From Rhizobium sp. R634 (GTDB taxonomy: Bacteria > Pseudomonadota > Alphaproteobacteria > Rhizobiales > Rhizobiaceae): a stretch of 64,000 nucleotides of DNA. Location of the stretch: positions 496,001 through 560,000 of the forward strand of contig NZ_LOKW01000012.1 in assembly GCF_002211305.1 (NCBI RefSeq), read 5' to 3'. Shown here piece by piece: positions 1-8,541 of the stretch (the stretch's first letter is position 1; every line of letters starts with the position of its first letter). The notes beneath the pieces are model-generated. The model saw only the letters and a program-made list of their open reading frames with translations. It made no database searches and had not been told where the DNA came from. Position numbers and translations under genes: made by a program.

Positions 1-246
1 AGCGGCCCCGAAGAGATCGAGGCGGGCGCCGGCGACATCGTCAGCATCGCGCCCTTCATGGTGCACGGCTACGCCAATCGCGGCACCGTCCCTGCGGTGT
101 TTTCGGCGATCATCGGCCGCGACATGGCCCAATTCATCGAAGCGGAAGGCGCGACGGAGCCGCCCAAGGCCAGCCCCTCGCCGGAGACCATCGCCCGCAT
201 GACCGCGGCCGCCAATGCCTACGGGATTACGATCCTCGCGGCCTGA
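1..246 (+). CDS. Cupin-domain protein, C-terminal part (5' end outside window)
   Basis: The reading frame enters from the window edge, so only the last 81 residues are seen. They contain a cupin-type turn, G-A-G-D-I-V, followed by P-F-M-V-H-G-Y-A-N, which fits the second cupin motif (a conserved His and Asn on a beta strand). The remaining tail is alanine- and proline-rich and not diagnostic. Cupins bind a metal or small ligand and may be enzymes or sensor domains of regulators; the missing N-terminus prevents a choice. The gene stands alone, with 177 bp before the next gene. Confidence 0.7.
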   Translation, partial: SGPEEIEAGAGDIVSIAPFMVHGYANRGTVPAVFSAIIGRDMAQFIEAEGATEPPKASPSPETIARMTAAANAYGITILAA

Positions 247-423
247 TGCGCCCCTCCGCCTGGGGCGGTCTTGCCGCCTCAGAAATTCCGAAGGCTGATG
301 GAACCTACGCTGATGTTAAGACGATGATGGAAAGACGATGGATGATGCGTTTATATAGCGTCTCTTCGAACGCTTCGCGTCACCACTCGACGCAGCATCA
401 AAACCTCAACGAATAGGGTCCCT

Positions 424-1698
424 GTGTTTCTGGAAATTGGAATTGTGGCGCTTCTCACCATCCTCAATGGTGTGCTCGCCATGTCGGAGTTGGCCGTCGT
501 GTCTTCTCGGACAGCCCGCCTGAAGGTTCTCTCCGACAATGGGAGCAAGGGTGCGGCTCAGGCAATCAGACTTGCCGAAAACCCCGGCCGCTTTCTCTCC
601 ACGGTTCAGATCGGCATCACGCTGGTCGGCGTCCTCTCGGGCGCCTTCTCAGGGGCCACACTCGGGGGCCGCTTGGCCGGGTGGCTGGAAACACAAGGAA
701 TGTCGTCGACGGCCGCTGACGCCGTCGGCGTCGGTTCGGTCGTCGTCGCAATCACCTATCTCTCCCTCATCGTCGGCGAGCTTGTTCCAAAGCAGATCGC
801 TTTGCGAGAACCGGAAGCAGTCGCGGCGAAGGTCGCCCCCGCCATGGCAGTGCTTTCGAAAATTGCGCTGCCTCTCGTATGGCTTCTGAACGCCTCCGGA
901 AATCTTGTGCTCAAGCTGCTGGGCCAGACAGGAAAAGGCGGCGATAACGTCTCCGACGAAGAAATCAAAACCGTTCTGGCCGAGGCGCAGTCGGCCGGCG
1001 TGATCGAAAGCGAAGAGTCCGCGATGATATCAGGCGTCATGCGGCTGGCGGACCGCACCGCCCGAGCGCTTATGACGCCGCGGCGGGACGTCGAAATCAT
1101 CGATATCGACGATAGCCTCGATGAAATTCGAGCTCAGCTGCACCGGACGAAGCGGTCCCGGCTGCCCGTCCGCAAAGGCAGTTCGGACGAGGTGATCGGC
1201 ATTCTTCCGGTCAAGGATTTCTACGATTCGATGTCCGAACACGGCAGCGCCGATATCCAGGCCCTGACGCAGGACGTGCCGGTTGTTTCAGACCTTTCAA
1301 CCGCCATTCATGTGATTGAAGCAATCAGAAAATCGCCGGTCCACATGGTGCTGGTCTTTGACGAGTACGGCCATTTCGAGGGGATTGTTTCGTCGGGCGA
1401 CATTCTCGAAGCGATCATGGGGGCTCTCCAGGAGGGACCGGTCGACGAACAGGCGATCGTTCGCAGGGACGACGGGTCCTACCTGGTGTCCGGCTGGACG
1501 CCGATCGACGAATTCGCCGAGTTCTTAAATCTCAAGCTCGATGACGACCTCGAATATCAGACCGTAGCCGGCCTGGTACTGGAAGAGCTGAAACATCTGC
1601 CGGAACTGGGCGAGAGCTTCACGAGAGACGGATGGCGCTTCGAAGTCATCGATCTCGACGGCAGGCGCGTGGACAAAATACTCGTGTCTGCCGAGTGA
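424..1698 (+). CDS. Hemolysin-family CNNM/CBS/CorC-HlyC membrane protein
   Basis: A 424-residue inner-membrane protein. An N-terminal DUF21/CNNM transmembrane domain (about residues 1-190, hydrophobic helices starting at the first residue) is followed by a pair of CBS domains (about 210-330, with [12 protein letters not shown] typical of the second CBS repeat) and a C-terminal CorC/HlyC domain (about 345-424). Relatives are implicated in Mg2+ or Co2+ efflux; despite the name they are not haemolysins. The start is GTG, with AGGG five bases upstream; no in-frame ATG precedes it. It appears monocistronic. Confidence 0.9.
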   Translation: MFLEIGIVALLTILNGVLAMSELAVVSSRTARLKVLSDNGSKGAAQAIRLAENPGRFLSTVQIGITLVGVLSGAFSGATLGGRLAGWLETQGMSSTAADAVGVGSVVVAITYLSLIVGELVPKQIALREPEAVAAKVAPAMAVLSKIALPLVWLLNASGNLVLKLLGQTGKGGDNVSDEEIKTVLAEAQSAGVIESEESAMISGVMRLADRTARALMTPRRDVEIIDIDDSLDEIRAQLHRTKRSRLPVRKGSSDEVIGILPVKDFYDSMSEHGSADIQALTQDVPVVSDLSTAIHVIEAIRKSPVHMVLVFDEYGHFEGIVSSGDILEAIMGALQEGPVDEQAIVRRDDGSYLVSGWTPIDEFAEFLNLKLDDDLEYQTVAGLVLEELKHLPELGESFTRDGWRFEVIDLDGRRVDKILVSAE

Positions 1699-1801
1699 AC
1701 CTGCGGGTGCGTTCCTCGTCCGTCAGGCGCGGCAGCGGCAAGACCGACAAGATCCGAATCCGCCACATGGAAGATGTGGTCCGACAGCAGGAGTGAACGC
1801 C

Positions 1802-2572
1802 ATGGCATGGTCCGCCCACCAATATGTGAAATTCGAGGACGAGCGCACGCGGCCGGCCCGCGATCTTCTGGCGCAGGTGCCGCTGCAGAGCATCCGCCGC
1901 GCCGTCGATCTCGGCTGCGGGCCGGGCAATTCGACCGAACTCATCATCGACCGCTACGGGGCAGAGGGCGTCTCGGGCCTAGACAGCGATTTGAACATGC
2001 TGGAGGCGGCCCGAAAGCGGCTTCCCGGCACCGCTTTCGTCGAGGCCGATCTCGCCAGCTGGCAGCCTCGGGAACCGGTCGACCTGCTCTTTGCCAATGC
2101 GGTGTTCCAATGGCTGCCGGATCATCTCGACATATTCGACCGGCTGATGGACGGGCTTTCCCCAGGCGGAGCGCTGGCGGTGCAAATGCCGGACAATCTC
2201 GGCGAGCCCACCCATCTGCTGATGGAGGAGACGGCGCATGCCGGCCCCTGGAAAGCCGCCTTCGAGGAAAAGAGCGTGCGCCGCAAGGGACTGCCGGCGC
2301 CCTCGACGTACTACTCCAGACTGATCGCCAAGGCCTCGCGAGTCGATATCTGGCACACGATCTACAACCATCCGATGGCGGATGCGGCTGGTATCGTCGA
2401 ATGGGTGAAGGGCACCGGGCTGATGCCCTATCTCACCCATGCCGGTGAAGAGCATCGCGAGGCATTTCTGGCAGATTATCTCGCACGGGTGGAAAAGGCT
2501 TATCCGAAGATGTCGGACGGGCGGGTGCTGCTGCGCTTCCCCAGGATTTTCATGGTGGCGGTGAAGGGGTAA
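1802..2572 (+). CDS. tam: Trans-aconitate 2-methyltransferase
   Basis: A 256-residue SAM-dependent class I methyltransferase. Motif [11 protein letters not shown], lies near residue 35. The N-terminus (M-A-W-S-A-H-Q-Y) and the F-Q-W-L-P-D-H region match Tam, which methylates trans-aconitate to relieve aconitase inhibition. An in-frame GTG lies at 1793, but the ATG at 1802 has GGAG nine bases upstream and gives the family N-terminus, so I prefer it. No partner gene is coupled; zwf begins 114 bp downstream with its own ribosome binding site. Confidence 0.92.
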   Translation: MAWSAHQYVKFEDERTRPARDLLAQVPLQSIRRAVDLGCGPGNSTELIIDRYGAEGVSGLDSDLNMLEAARKRLPGTAFVEADLASWQPREPVDLLFANAVFQWLPDHLDIFDRLMDGLSPGGALAVQMPDNLGEPTHLLMEETAHAGPWKAAFEEKSVRRKGLPAPSTYYSRLIAKASRVDIWHTIYNHPMADAAGIVEWVKGTGLMPYLTHAGEEHREAFLADYLARVEKAYPKMSDGRVLLRFPRIFMVAVKG

Positions 2573-2686
2573 GCGGCACCCAAGACGTTCCACATGCTGT
2601 CAAATGCCTGTTATCCCTCGCCCCATATGTTGCGGCAAAACCGGCGGGCATTATAGTCGGCCGGAAAATCTCAGGGAGATGACACC

Positions 2687-4204
2687 ATGGACACTGCCCC
2701 TACCCCGCCGGTCACCCTCGTCATCTTCGGCGCCACGGGAGACCTGACGCGCCGCCTGCTGGTGCCGGCGATCATCAATCTCACCCGCAGTCGTCTCGTC
2801 GGCGAGGATCTCCACATTCTCGGTGTCGGCATCGAACCGGGCGACGACGAATTCCTGCGCAAGCGGCTCGACGAGTTCCTGCACCATCTGCACGGCGAGG
2901 AGCAGGCGGTGGAGGACGAAGCCTGGGAGAGCCTGCGCCGGCGCATTTCCTATATGGCGGGCGATTTCACCAAGGAGGATATCTTCCTCGAAATCGGCAG
3001 GCGGCTGGGGCCGGATGCCAATGCCGCCTTCTATCTCGCGGTGCCGCCATCCTTCTTCGGCACGATCGTCGAAAAGCTCGCGGCCCATGGGCTGACCGAT
3101 GAAAAGGACGGCACCTTCCGCCGCGTCGCGATCGAGAAGCCGTTCGGCACCGATCTCGCCTCGGCGCGGGCGCTCAATGCGCAGATCCTCGCCCAGATCG
3201 ACGAAAGCCAAGTCTACCGGCTCGACCATTTCCTCGGCAAGGAGACGGTGCAGAACCTGATGACGGCGCGTTTCGCCAATATGATCATCGAGTCCTTATG
3301 GAACAGCCGCTACATCGACCATGTGCAGATCACCGCTGCCGAAATCGTCGATGTCGGCAGCCGCGGCAAATTCTACGATGCGACAGGCGCGCTGCGCGAC
3401 ATGGTGCCGAACCATCTCTTCCAACTGCTCGCGATGATCGCCATGGAGCCTCCGAACAGCTTCGACGCCGAAGCGATCCGCAACGAGAAGAGCAAGGTGC
3501 TGAAGGCGCTGCGCATCTACACGCCCGAAGAGGCGAAGACGCGCGGCGTACGCGGCGCATACGCGGCAGGCCCGCTCAACGGCGCCGAGCTTCCGGCCTA
3601 TCGCGATACCAAGGACGTCTCGCCCGACAGCAGGACGGAAACCTTCGTGGCGCTGAAGCTCTATGCCGATACCTGGCGTTGGGCCGGCGTGCCCTTCTAC
3701 TTGAGAACCGGCAAGGCGCTGACGGCGCGCGATACCGAAATCGTCATCACCTTCCAGCCGGTGCCCTTCGCGCAGTTCCGCGAGACGGAGGTCAACCGCC
3801 GCCTGCCGCCGAACCGGCTGGTGATCCAGGTGCAGCCGGACGAGGGCATGAGCATGGAAATCTCGATCAAGTCGCCGGGGCTTTCGGTCGATACCACGCC
3901 CGTCTCACTCGATTTCCGCTATGCCGACAAGTTCGATATCAGCAAGACGACGGGTTATGAATCGCTGCTCTACGATCTCTTCATCGGCGATCAGACGCTG
4001 TTCCAGCGCGCCGACGGCATCGAGGCCGGCTGGGCGGCGGTGCAGCCCTTCCTTGATCTTTGGGCTGGAGACGAGAGCGTGCCGGATGCCTACGCGCCGG
4101 GAAGCATGGGACCTGCATGCGCCGACCGCCTCATCGAGCGCGACGGGCGGCAATGGCATGAACTTGGCGTCCTGATGCACCCGGACGGGAAGAACGGCAA
4201 ATAG
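2687..4204 (+). CDS. zwf: Glucose-6-phosphate 1-dehydrogenase
   Basis: 505 residues, the usual bacterial G6PDH length. The NADP-binding motif G-A-T-G-D-L-T-R-R is at residues 15-23, and the substrate-binding and catalytic signature R-L-D-H-F-L-G-K-E lies near residue 175. It oxidises glucose-6-phosphate to 6-phosphogluconolactone, the entry to the Entner-Doudoroff and pentose phosphate routes in rhizobia. AGGGAGA precedes the ATG. The pgl-edd genes that often follow rhizobial zwf are absent; a small secreted protein gene on the other strand follows, so this may be the stand-alone zwf paralogue (inference). Confidence 0.93.
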   Translation: MDTAPTPPVTLVIFGATGDLTRRLLVPAIINLTRSRLVGEDLHILGVGIEPGDDEFLRKRLDEFLHHLHGEEQAVEDEAWESLRRRISYMAGDFTKEDIFLEIGRRLGPDANAAFYLAVPPSFFGTIVEKLAAHGLTDEKDGTFRRVAIEKPFGTDLASARALNAQILAQIDESQVYRLDHFLGKETVQNLMTARFANMIIESLWNSRYIDHVQITAAEIVDVGSRGKFYDATGALRDMVPNHLFQLLAMIAMEPPNSFDAEAIRNEKSKVLKALRIYTPEEAKTRGVRGAYAAGPLNGAELPAYRDTKDVSPDSRTETFVALKLYADTWRWAGVPFYLRTGKALTARDTEIVITFQPVPFAQFRETEVNRRLPPNRLVIQVQPDEGMSMEISIKSPGLSVDTTPVSLDFRYADKFDISKTTGYESLLYDLFIGDQTLFQRADGIEAGWAAVQPFLDLWAGDESVPDAYAPGSMGPACADRLIERDGRQWHELGVLMHPDGKNGK

Positions 4205-4226
4205 CGCCGTCCTCCCGTGCTTCCAT

Positions 4227-4550
4227 TTAGTTTCCGCTGTTGTCGCGGCAGGCAGGGTTGGTGGAGGCACCGCTATTGCCGCCCTCAGTGGCGAGCGCGC
4301 CGCGCGGTTTGCGTGGCGGGCATCGCGCCCAATCCACGGGACCGCTCGGGACGCCATTGTCGATGCTGCCCGTTTCGATCGAGTCGAGCGGGATCGTCAG
4401 TCCGCTTTGCGTCTCGGCTCCCGGCGCAGTGCCGAGCGGCGGCGTGCCATCGAACCGGCCGCTGGCGTCCATGCCCATGTTCGACTGGGCAAGAACCGGG
4501 GCGGCGAGGCTGAGGAAAGCGATCGAAGTTGCTGCAATAAACCTGCGCAT
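4227..4550 (-). CDS. Small secreted hypothetical protein
   Basis: A 107-residue protein with a clear Sec signal peptide: basic start M-R-R-F, hydrophobic core A-A-T-S-I-A-F-L-S-L, and likely cleavage after A-P-V-L-A-Q. The mature part is low in complexity and rich in Gly, Ser, Pro and Asp, with two cysteines (C-P-P-R and A-C-R-D). I recognise no domain. It converges on zwf with 22 bp between the stops. The location is probably periplasmic; the function is unknown. Confidence 0.7.
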   Translation of the reverse strand: MRRFIAATSIAFLSLAAPVLAQSNMGMDASGRFDGTPPLGTAPGAETQSGLTIPLDSIETGSIDNGVPSGPVDWARCPPRKPRGALATEGGNSGASTNPACRDNSGN

Positions 4551-4681
4551 GATGCTGTTCCTTCTGGTTTGAGCGATGCCGATAATAACAGAAATTCGAT
4601 CGTCCTTGTTCCGCTTGAACGGGGTCGACGATCAAAGTTTGGCGATCAGAATATGAGCCTTGCGAGAGTGATTCTTGCGGC

Positions 4682-5137
4682 TCAGCAATCCCATCGTGAC
4701 AACATCTTTTCGAGACCAGTTGGATAGAGCTCCATGCCGGCATCCCGCAGCATGTCGCGGCCGAACCAGCATGCCGTCGCCGCCGTCTCGTCCTGCTCGG
4801 AATAGTGGATTTCATCACGCTGATAGAGCGCTGAATCGACCAGCTCTATCTCGGCAGCGAAAATGAACTCGTGACCGATGGCGCCGTGATGCTCGAAGAT
4901 GTTTTCGAAAAGGTGCCATGGGCCGACGATGCGGATTTCCGTCTCCAGCTCCTCCCTGATTTCGCGATGCAGCGCCTCTTCACGCGTTTCACCGAATTCG
5001 ATCGAGCCGCCGAGCGGCCGGACGCCCTTGACGCGCCCGCTGTCATCTTCCACTTCCGCGGCGAGCAGCCGGTCCCCTCGCCAGGCAAGGCCGATCACTT
5101 TCACTCTGATCTGTTGCGATGGGCGCCAGACGGTCAT
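4682..5137 (-). CDS. Nudix hydrolase
   Basis: A 151-residue protein with a complete Nudix box: G-G-S-I-E-F-G-E-T then R-E-I-R-E-E-L near residues 35-58, matching G-x5-E-x7-R-E-U-x-E-E. The remainder (W-H-L-F-E-N-I-F, H-E-F-I-F-A) resembles ADP-ribose or nucleotide-sugar type Nudix enzymes, but substrate cannot be read from sequence. An upstream in-frame ATG exists at 5167, but the ATG at 5137 has GGAAAGGA about eight bases upstream and is chosen. Single gene. Confidence 0.88.
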   Translation of the reverse strand: MTVWRPSQQIRVKVIGLAWRGDRLLAAEVEDDSGRVKGVRPLGGSIEFGETREEALHREIREELETEIRIVGPWHLFENIFEHHGAIGHEFIFAAEIELVDSALYQRDEIHYSEQDETAATACWFGRDMLRDAGMELYPTGLEKMLSRWDC

Positions 5138-5240
5138 GCGGTTTTCCTTTCCGGACAGCTTATTCAATGAGCACAGTTTGCAAGAGGCGGCGGCGAGAGT
5201 CCGCTTGCGCGCACGTTCCGCTTATCAGCCGTTAACGCGC

Positions 5241-5271
5241 AAAAAAGCCCCGCAGCGAATACCGCGAGGCT
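5241..5271 (-). terminator. Rho-independent terminator of the 5291-5683 gene
   Basis: Read on the minus strand, AGCCTCGCGG and CTGCGGGGCT form a ten-base stem (one mismatch, one wobble) around a six-base loop, followed immediately by a run of T. It lies 20 bp past the stop codon of the minus-strand gene. Confidence 0.8.
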
Positions 5272-5290
5272 CCTCTGTTTTACGCGTCGC

Positions 5291-5683
5291 TCAGACGAAC
5301 TGGCTGAGGCCGGGGACGGAGGCGACGACCTCGTCGACGACTTCTTCGCCGGCATATTGCTTGGCGACCGCGATGGTTTCCTTGGCGAGCGTGGTGATTT
5401 CGCCCATGCCGAGGCCCTCGCCCATCAGCTGCTGGCCGAGGCCCATGATGCCGCCGCCGCCGAGCGAGCTCATCAGCCCGCCGAGCAGGCCACCGCCGCC
5501 GGCGCCGGCACCGTTGAACTGGGCGACGAGATCGGCGCCGCCGGGGATCGCTTCGATCATCCGGGCGACCGGACCATCGGCGGCCTCGCGCTGCAGGAAG
5601 CCAAGCATCATGCCGAGCGCCTTTTCCGCCAGATCCGGCGCAATACCCACGCGATCGGCGATCTGGGTCACAACTTCATTCAT
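5291..5683 (-). CDS. Small glycine-rich protein, DUF2267/DUF937/DUF2780-like
   Basis: 130 residues. The N-terminal helical segment (M-N-E-V-V-T-Q-I-A-D-R-V-G-I) and C-terminal helix flank a very glycine-rich middle (G-A-G-A-G-G-G-G-L-L-G-G-L). This layout, with repeated short helices and Gly-Gly-Leu stretches, is like small DUF937/DUF2780-type proteins; YidB-like proteins look similar. It is predicted soluble and its function is unknown. Its own terminator lies downstream, and a 16-bp palindrome lies 19 bp upstream of the start codon. Confidence 0.75.
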   Translation of the reverse strand: MNEVVTQIADRVGIAPDLAEKALGMMLGFLQREAADGPVARMIEAIPGGADLVAQFNGAGAGGGGLLGGLMSSLGGGGIMGLGQQLMGEGLGMGEITTLAKETIAVAKQYAGEEVVDEVVASVPGLSQFV

Positions 5684-5701
5684 CGTCAGCCTCCTATTTT
5701 T

Positions 5702-5717
5702 TTGACGTTAACGTCAA
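5702..5717. promoter_or_regulatory. 16-bp perfect palindrome upstream of 5291-5683
   Basis: TTGACGTTAACGTCAA is a perfect palindrome, followed by a further CGTTAA half-site. It sits just upstream of the minus-strand gene and within its likely promoter, so it looks like an operator. The cognate regulator is not identifiable. Confidence 0.5.
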
Positions 5718-5909
5718 CGTTAATCGAAATTCGGCCGCAACTCAAGCGGCCCTCCCCTGCCGGCACTTTGTCCGGTTTCGCTTTCAATGCAACCAGTTGT
5801 TCGCATCCTCCTCCCTGCTTATAACAGGGAAACGATGGTTCGATGAAGGCGGCGGGAGAACCCATGCCTTCCGACACAAACGGCGCCACGCCGAAGGGAG
5901 ATACTCCGA

Positions 5910-7475
5910 ATGCTCGAGGAAGGTAAGATTTTCATCGGCGCAAGCCGCAATCCCGATGACAGCATCAACAAGCCGGAATATCTCGACCTGAAGTTCGGCA
6001 ACCGTCACGGCCTCGTCACCGGCGCCACCGGCACCGGCAAGACGGTGACGCTGCAGGTCCTGGCCGAAGGCTTCTCACGCGCCGGCGTTCCGGTCTTTGC
6101 GGCCGACATCAAGGGCGATCTTTCCGGCATCGCCGCCAAGGGCGAGGCCAAGGATTTCCTGACCAAGCGGGCCGAGCAGATCGGCTTTGCCGACTATGAA
6201 TTCGACCAGTTTCCGGTCATCTTCTGGGATCTGTTCGGCCAAAAGGGCCATCGGGTGCGCACCACCGTCGCCGAGATGGGGCCGTTGCTGCTCGCCCGGC
6301 TGATGGATGCTTCCGAGCCGCAGGAAGGCGTCATCAACATCGCCTTCAAGATCGCCGACCAGGCCGGCCTGCCGCTGCTCGATCTCAAGGATTTCACTTC
6401 GCTCCTCAACTATATGGGCGAAAACGCCAGCGAGCTTTCCAACCAATACGGCCTGATCTCCAAGGCTTCGGTCGGCTCGATCCAGCGGGCGCTGCTCGTT
6501 CTCGAACAGCAGGGCGCGGAACACTTCTTCGGCGAGCCGGCGCTGAAGATCACCGACATCATGCGCACCAGCAATAACGGTTACGGCCAGATCTCGGTGC
6601 TTGCCGCCGACAAGCTGATGATGAACCCGCGCCTCTACGCCACCTTCCTGCTCTGGCTGCTGTCCGAGCTCTTCGAAGAATTGCCGGAAGTTGGCGACCC
6701 AGAAAAACCAAAGCTCGTCTTCTTCTTTGACGAAGCGCATCTACTCTTCAACGACGCGCCGAAGGTGCTGGTCGAACGCGTCGAGCAGGTGGTGCGGCTG
6801 ATCCGCTCCAAAGGTGTGGGCGTCTATTTCGTGACGCAGAACCCGCTCGACGTGCCGGAAACGGTGCTCGCCCAACTCGGCAACCGCGCCCAGCACGCGC
6901 TGCGCGCCTATTCGCCGCGCGAGCAGAAGGCCGTGAAGACGGCCGCCGACACCTTCCGCCCGAACCCGGCCTTCGATTGCGCCACCGTCATTACCAATCT
7001 CGGCACCGGCGAGGCGCTGGTCTCGACGTTGGAAGCCAAGGGCGCGCCCTCGATCGTCGAGCGCACGTTGATCCGCCCGCCGTCCGGCCGCGTCGGCCCG
7101 CTGACGGATGCCGAGCGTCAGCAGGTGATGGATAGGAGCCCGGTTCTCGGCGTCTACGACGAAGACGTCGACCGCGAATCCGCCTTCGAGATGCTGGCGG
7201 CACGGGCGAAGAAGGCGGCGGAAGCCGATGCCGCCAAGCGGGCGCAGGAAGAGGCGGCACAGGAGCAGCCGGGCAGCACGAATTCAGGCTGGACAATACC
7301 GGGCTTCGGCGGTGATGACGACGGCAAGCAGGGCCGCGGACAATCCCGCGGCCGGGCTTCCGGCTATCAGCGCGAGACGGTGATGGAAGCCGCGATGAAG
7401 AGCGTGGCGCGCACCGTTGCCACCCAAGTCGGCCGGGCGCTGGTGCGCGGCATCCTGGGGAGCTTGAAGCGGTAG
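5910..7475 (+). CDS. HerA/DUF853-family ATPase (YjgR-like)
   Basis: A 521-residue cytoplasmic P-loop ATPase of the DUF853 family. Walker A is G-A-T-G-T-G-K-T at residues 38-45. Walker B is [10 protein letters not shown] near residue 270, followed by an arginine- and glutamine-containing T-Q-N-P-L-D sensor segment. The fold resembles HerA/FtsK hexameric motors, but no DNA-processing partner such as NurA is adjacent, and the family's role is poorly defined. The C-terminal 90 residues are charged and Gly/Arg-rich. It is alone on this strand, separated from the next gene by a hairpin at 7526-7543. Confidence 0.88.
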   Translation: MLEEGKIFIGASRNPDDSINKPEYLDLKFGNRHGLVTGATGTGKTVTLQVLAEGFSRAGVPVFAADIKGDLSGIAAKGEAKDFLTKRAEQIGFADYEFDQFPVIFWDLFGQKGHRVRTTVAEMGPLLLARLMDASEPQEGVINIAFKIADQAGLPLLDLKDFTSLLNYMGENASELSNQYGLISKASVGSIQRALLVLEQQGAEHFFGEPALKITDIMRTSNNGYGQISVLAADKLMMNPRLYATFLLWLLSELFEELPEVGDPEKPKLVFFFDEAHLLFNDAPKVLVERVEQVVRLIRSKGVGVYFVTQNPLDVPETVLAQLGNRAQHALRAYSPREQKAVKTAADTFRPNPAFDCATVITNLGTGEALVSTLEAKGAPSIVERTLIRPPSGRVGPLTDAERQQVMDRSPVLGVYDEDVDRESAFEMLAARAKKAAEADAAKRAQEEAAQEQPGSTNSGWTIPGFGGDDDGKQGRGQSRGRASGYQRETVMEAAMKSVARTVATQVGRALVRGILGSLKR

Positions 7476-7525
7476 GATTCTTCCTGCTCTCGGGGATCAG
7501 AAGGATGGCGCGCGACTTGGCTAGG

Positions 7526-7543
7526 CCCGGTCGGTTGACCGGG
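7526..7543 (+). terminator. Hairpin downstream of the DUF853 gene
   Basis: CCCGGTC and GACCGGG form a perfect seven-base stem around the loop GGTT, 50 bp after the stop codon. No T-run follows, so intrinsic termination is uncertain. Confidence 0.4.
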
Positions 7544-7593
7544 ACCTTAAGCGGAGTGCCATCTCGCCATCACGCCGGCCTTGATTTTAATAT

Positions 7594-7613
7594 CTTTAAA
7601 TATATATTTTAAG
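7594..7613. promoter_or_regulatory. AT-rich promoter/operator of the toxin-antitoxin operon
   Basis: A strongly AT-rich stretch just before the toxin gene contains CTTTAAA-TATATA-TTTTAAG, an inverted repeat with one mismatch. Toxin-antitoxin operons of this type are usually repressed by their own XRE antitoxin at such sites. The location is seen; the role is inferred. Confidence 0.45.
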
Positions 7614-7620
7614 GTAGCCG

Positions 7621-7923
7621 ATGACCTATAAGGTGCAGTTTCATCCTGATTTCGTTCCCGAATGGAAAGCACTGGAGATGGGATTGAAGGAATTGGTCGG
7701 TGAGGTGCTCGACCACCTCGAAGACGATGGTCCCTCCTTAGGTCGCCCTGACGTCGATACGCTTTCCGGTTCCGATTATGCGAATATGAAGGAGATCAGA
7801 GTCAGGTTTGGAAAGCAGGTGTGGCGTTTTGCCTTCGCCTTCGATCCTGCTCAAAGAGCCATCGTTCTTTGTGGAGGCGACAAGCAAGGCATAAATGAAG
7901 CGCTTTTTTATCAACAAAGCTGA
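7621..7923 (+). CDS. HigB/RelE-superfamily toxin (PF05973-like)
   Basis: A 100-residue protein of the phage-derived Gp49/HigB branch of RelE-like ribosome-dependent mRNA interferases. Typical features are an N-terminal beta strand (Y-K-V-Q-F-H-P), a charged middle helix, then K-E-I-R-V-R-F-G-K-Q-V-W-R-F-A-F-A-F-D and I-V-L-C-G-G-D-K at the end. AAGG precedes the ATG. The gene comes first and the antitoxin follows after 35 bp, the toxin-first order of higBA systems. Toxicity is inferred from family. Confidence 0.85.
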   Translation: MTYKVQFHPDFVPEWKALEMGLKELVGEVLDHLEDDGPSLGRPDVDTLSGSDYANMKEIRVRFGKQVWRFAFAFDPAQRAIVLCGGDKQGINEALFYQQS

Positions 7924-7958
7924 CACGCGGTTCGGTGCTTGGCTGATGGAGAAGAAAA

Positions 7959-8288
7959 ATGAGTACTGAGTGGAAGACGTTACGCGCCGAACTTCCAGAA
8001 GATGTTCGCACTCGGCTCGACATTAAACGGCAAGAGCGCCGTCTGGGCAAGGCTTTGGCGGAAGTCCGCAAGGCGATGCAGGCAACGCAGCAGGATGTCG
8101 CTACGCGCGCCGCGATGACGCAGAACACTGTTTCGAAAATCGAAAGCGCCGACGATGTCCTGCTATCGTCCGTTGTGCGGTATATGCATTCGCTCGGAGG
8201 CGGGGTCGAGCTTGTCTTGAAAACACCCGACGGGAAAGCGAGGCGCGTCGACTTTAATCCTGAGATTTATGTGAAGCAGATCGTCTAG
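7959..8288 (+). CDS. XRE-family antitoxin (HigA-like)
   Basis: 109 residues. The central helix-turn-helix (T-Q-Q-D-V-A-T-R-A-A-M-T-Q-N-T-V-S-K-I-E, about residues 46-65) is an XRE/Cro type. The C-terminal part (S-L-G-G-G-V-E-L-V-L-K) matches antitoxins that pair with PF05973 toxins. It should neutralise the toxin encoded just upstream and autorepress the operon at the AT-rich repeat near 7600. Confidence 0.85.
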   Translation: MSTEWKTLRAELPEDVRTRLDIKRQERRLGKALAEVRKAMQATQQDVATRAAMTQNTVSKIESADDVLLSSVVRYMHSLGGGVELVLKTPDGKARRVDFNPEIYVKQIV

Positions 8289-8436
8289 CGGCAGGCACTC
8301 GGATGGGTAGCGCTGCTTCTGGTGCGCGGATATTCGAAGCTCGAAACGTTAGGGCAGATCGTTCTCTGCCTTGAACCGCAAGCATTCATTCCCTAAATTC
8401 CTTGCCATCGACCGTTTCAACAGGATGTGTGCAGCA

Positions 8437-8541
8437 ATGGATTTCAACTCGATCGCAACGCCAATTCGCCTTGCCAACGGGGAAATCCAGACCCATGCCT
8501 GCATCCATCACCCTTTCTCACATCTCCTGGGCCGCGCCTGA
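8437..8541 (+). other. Possible short upstream ORF overlapping the first ABC-F start
   Basis: An ATG at 8437 opens a 34-codon frame ending at a TGA inside the ABC-F gene; the two overlap in different frames by 47 bases. An AGGA lies about ten bases upstream. It could couple or attenuate translation of the ABC-F gene, but the codon pattern and ribosome binding site are unremarkable and it may be chance. Confidence 0.25.
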
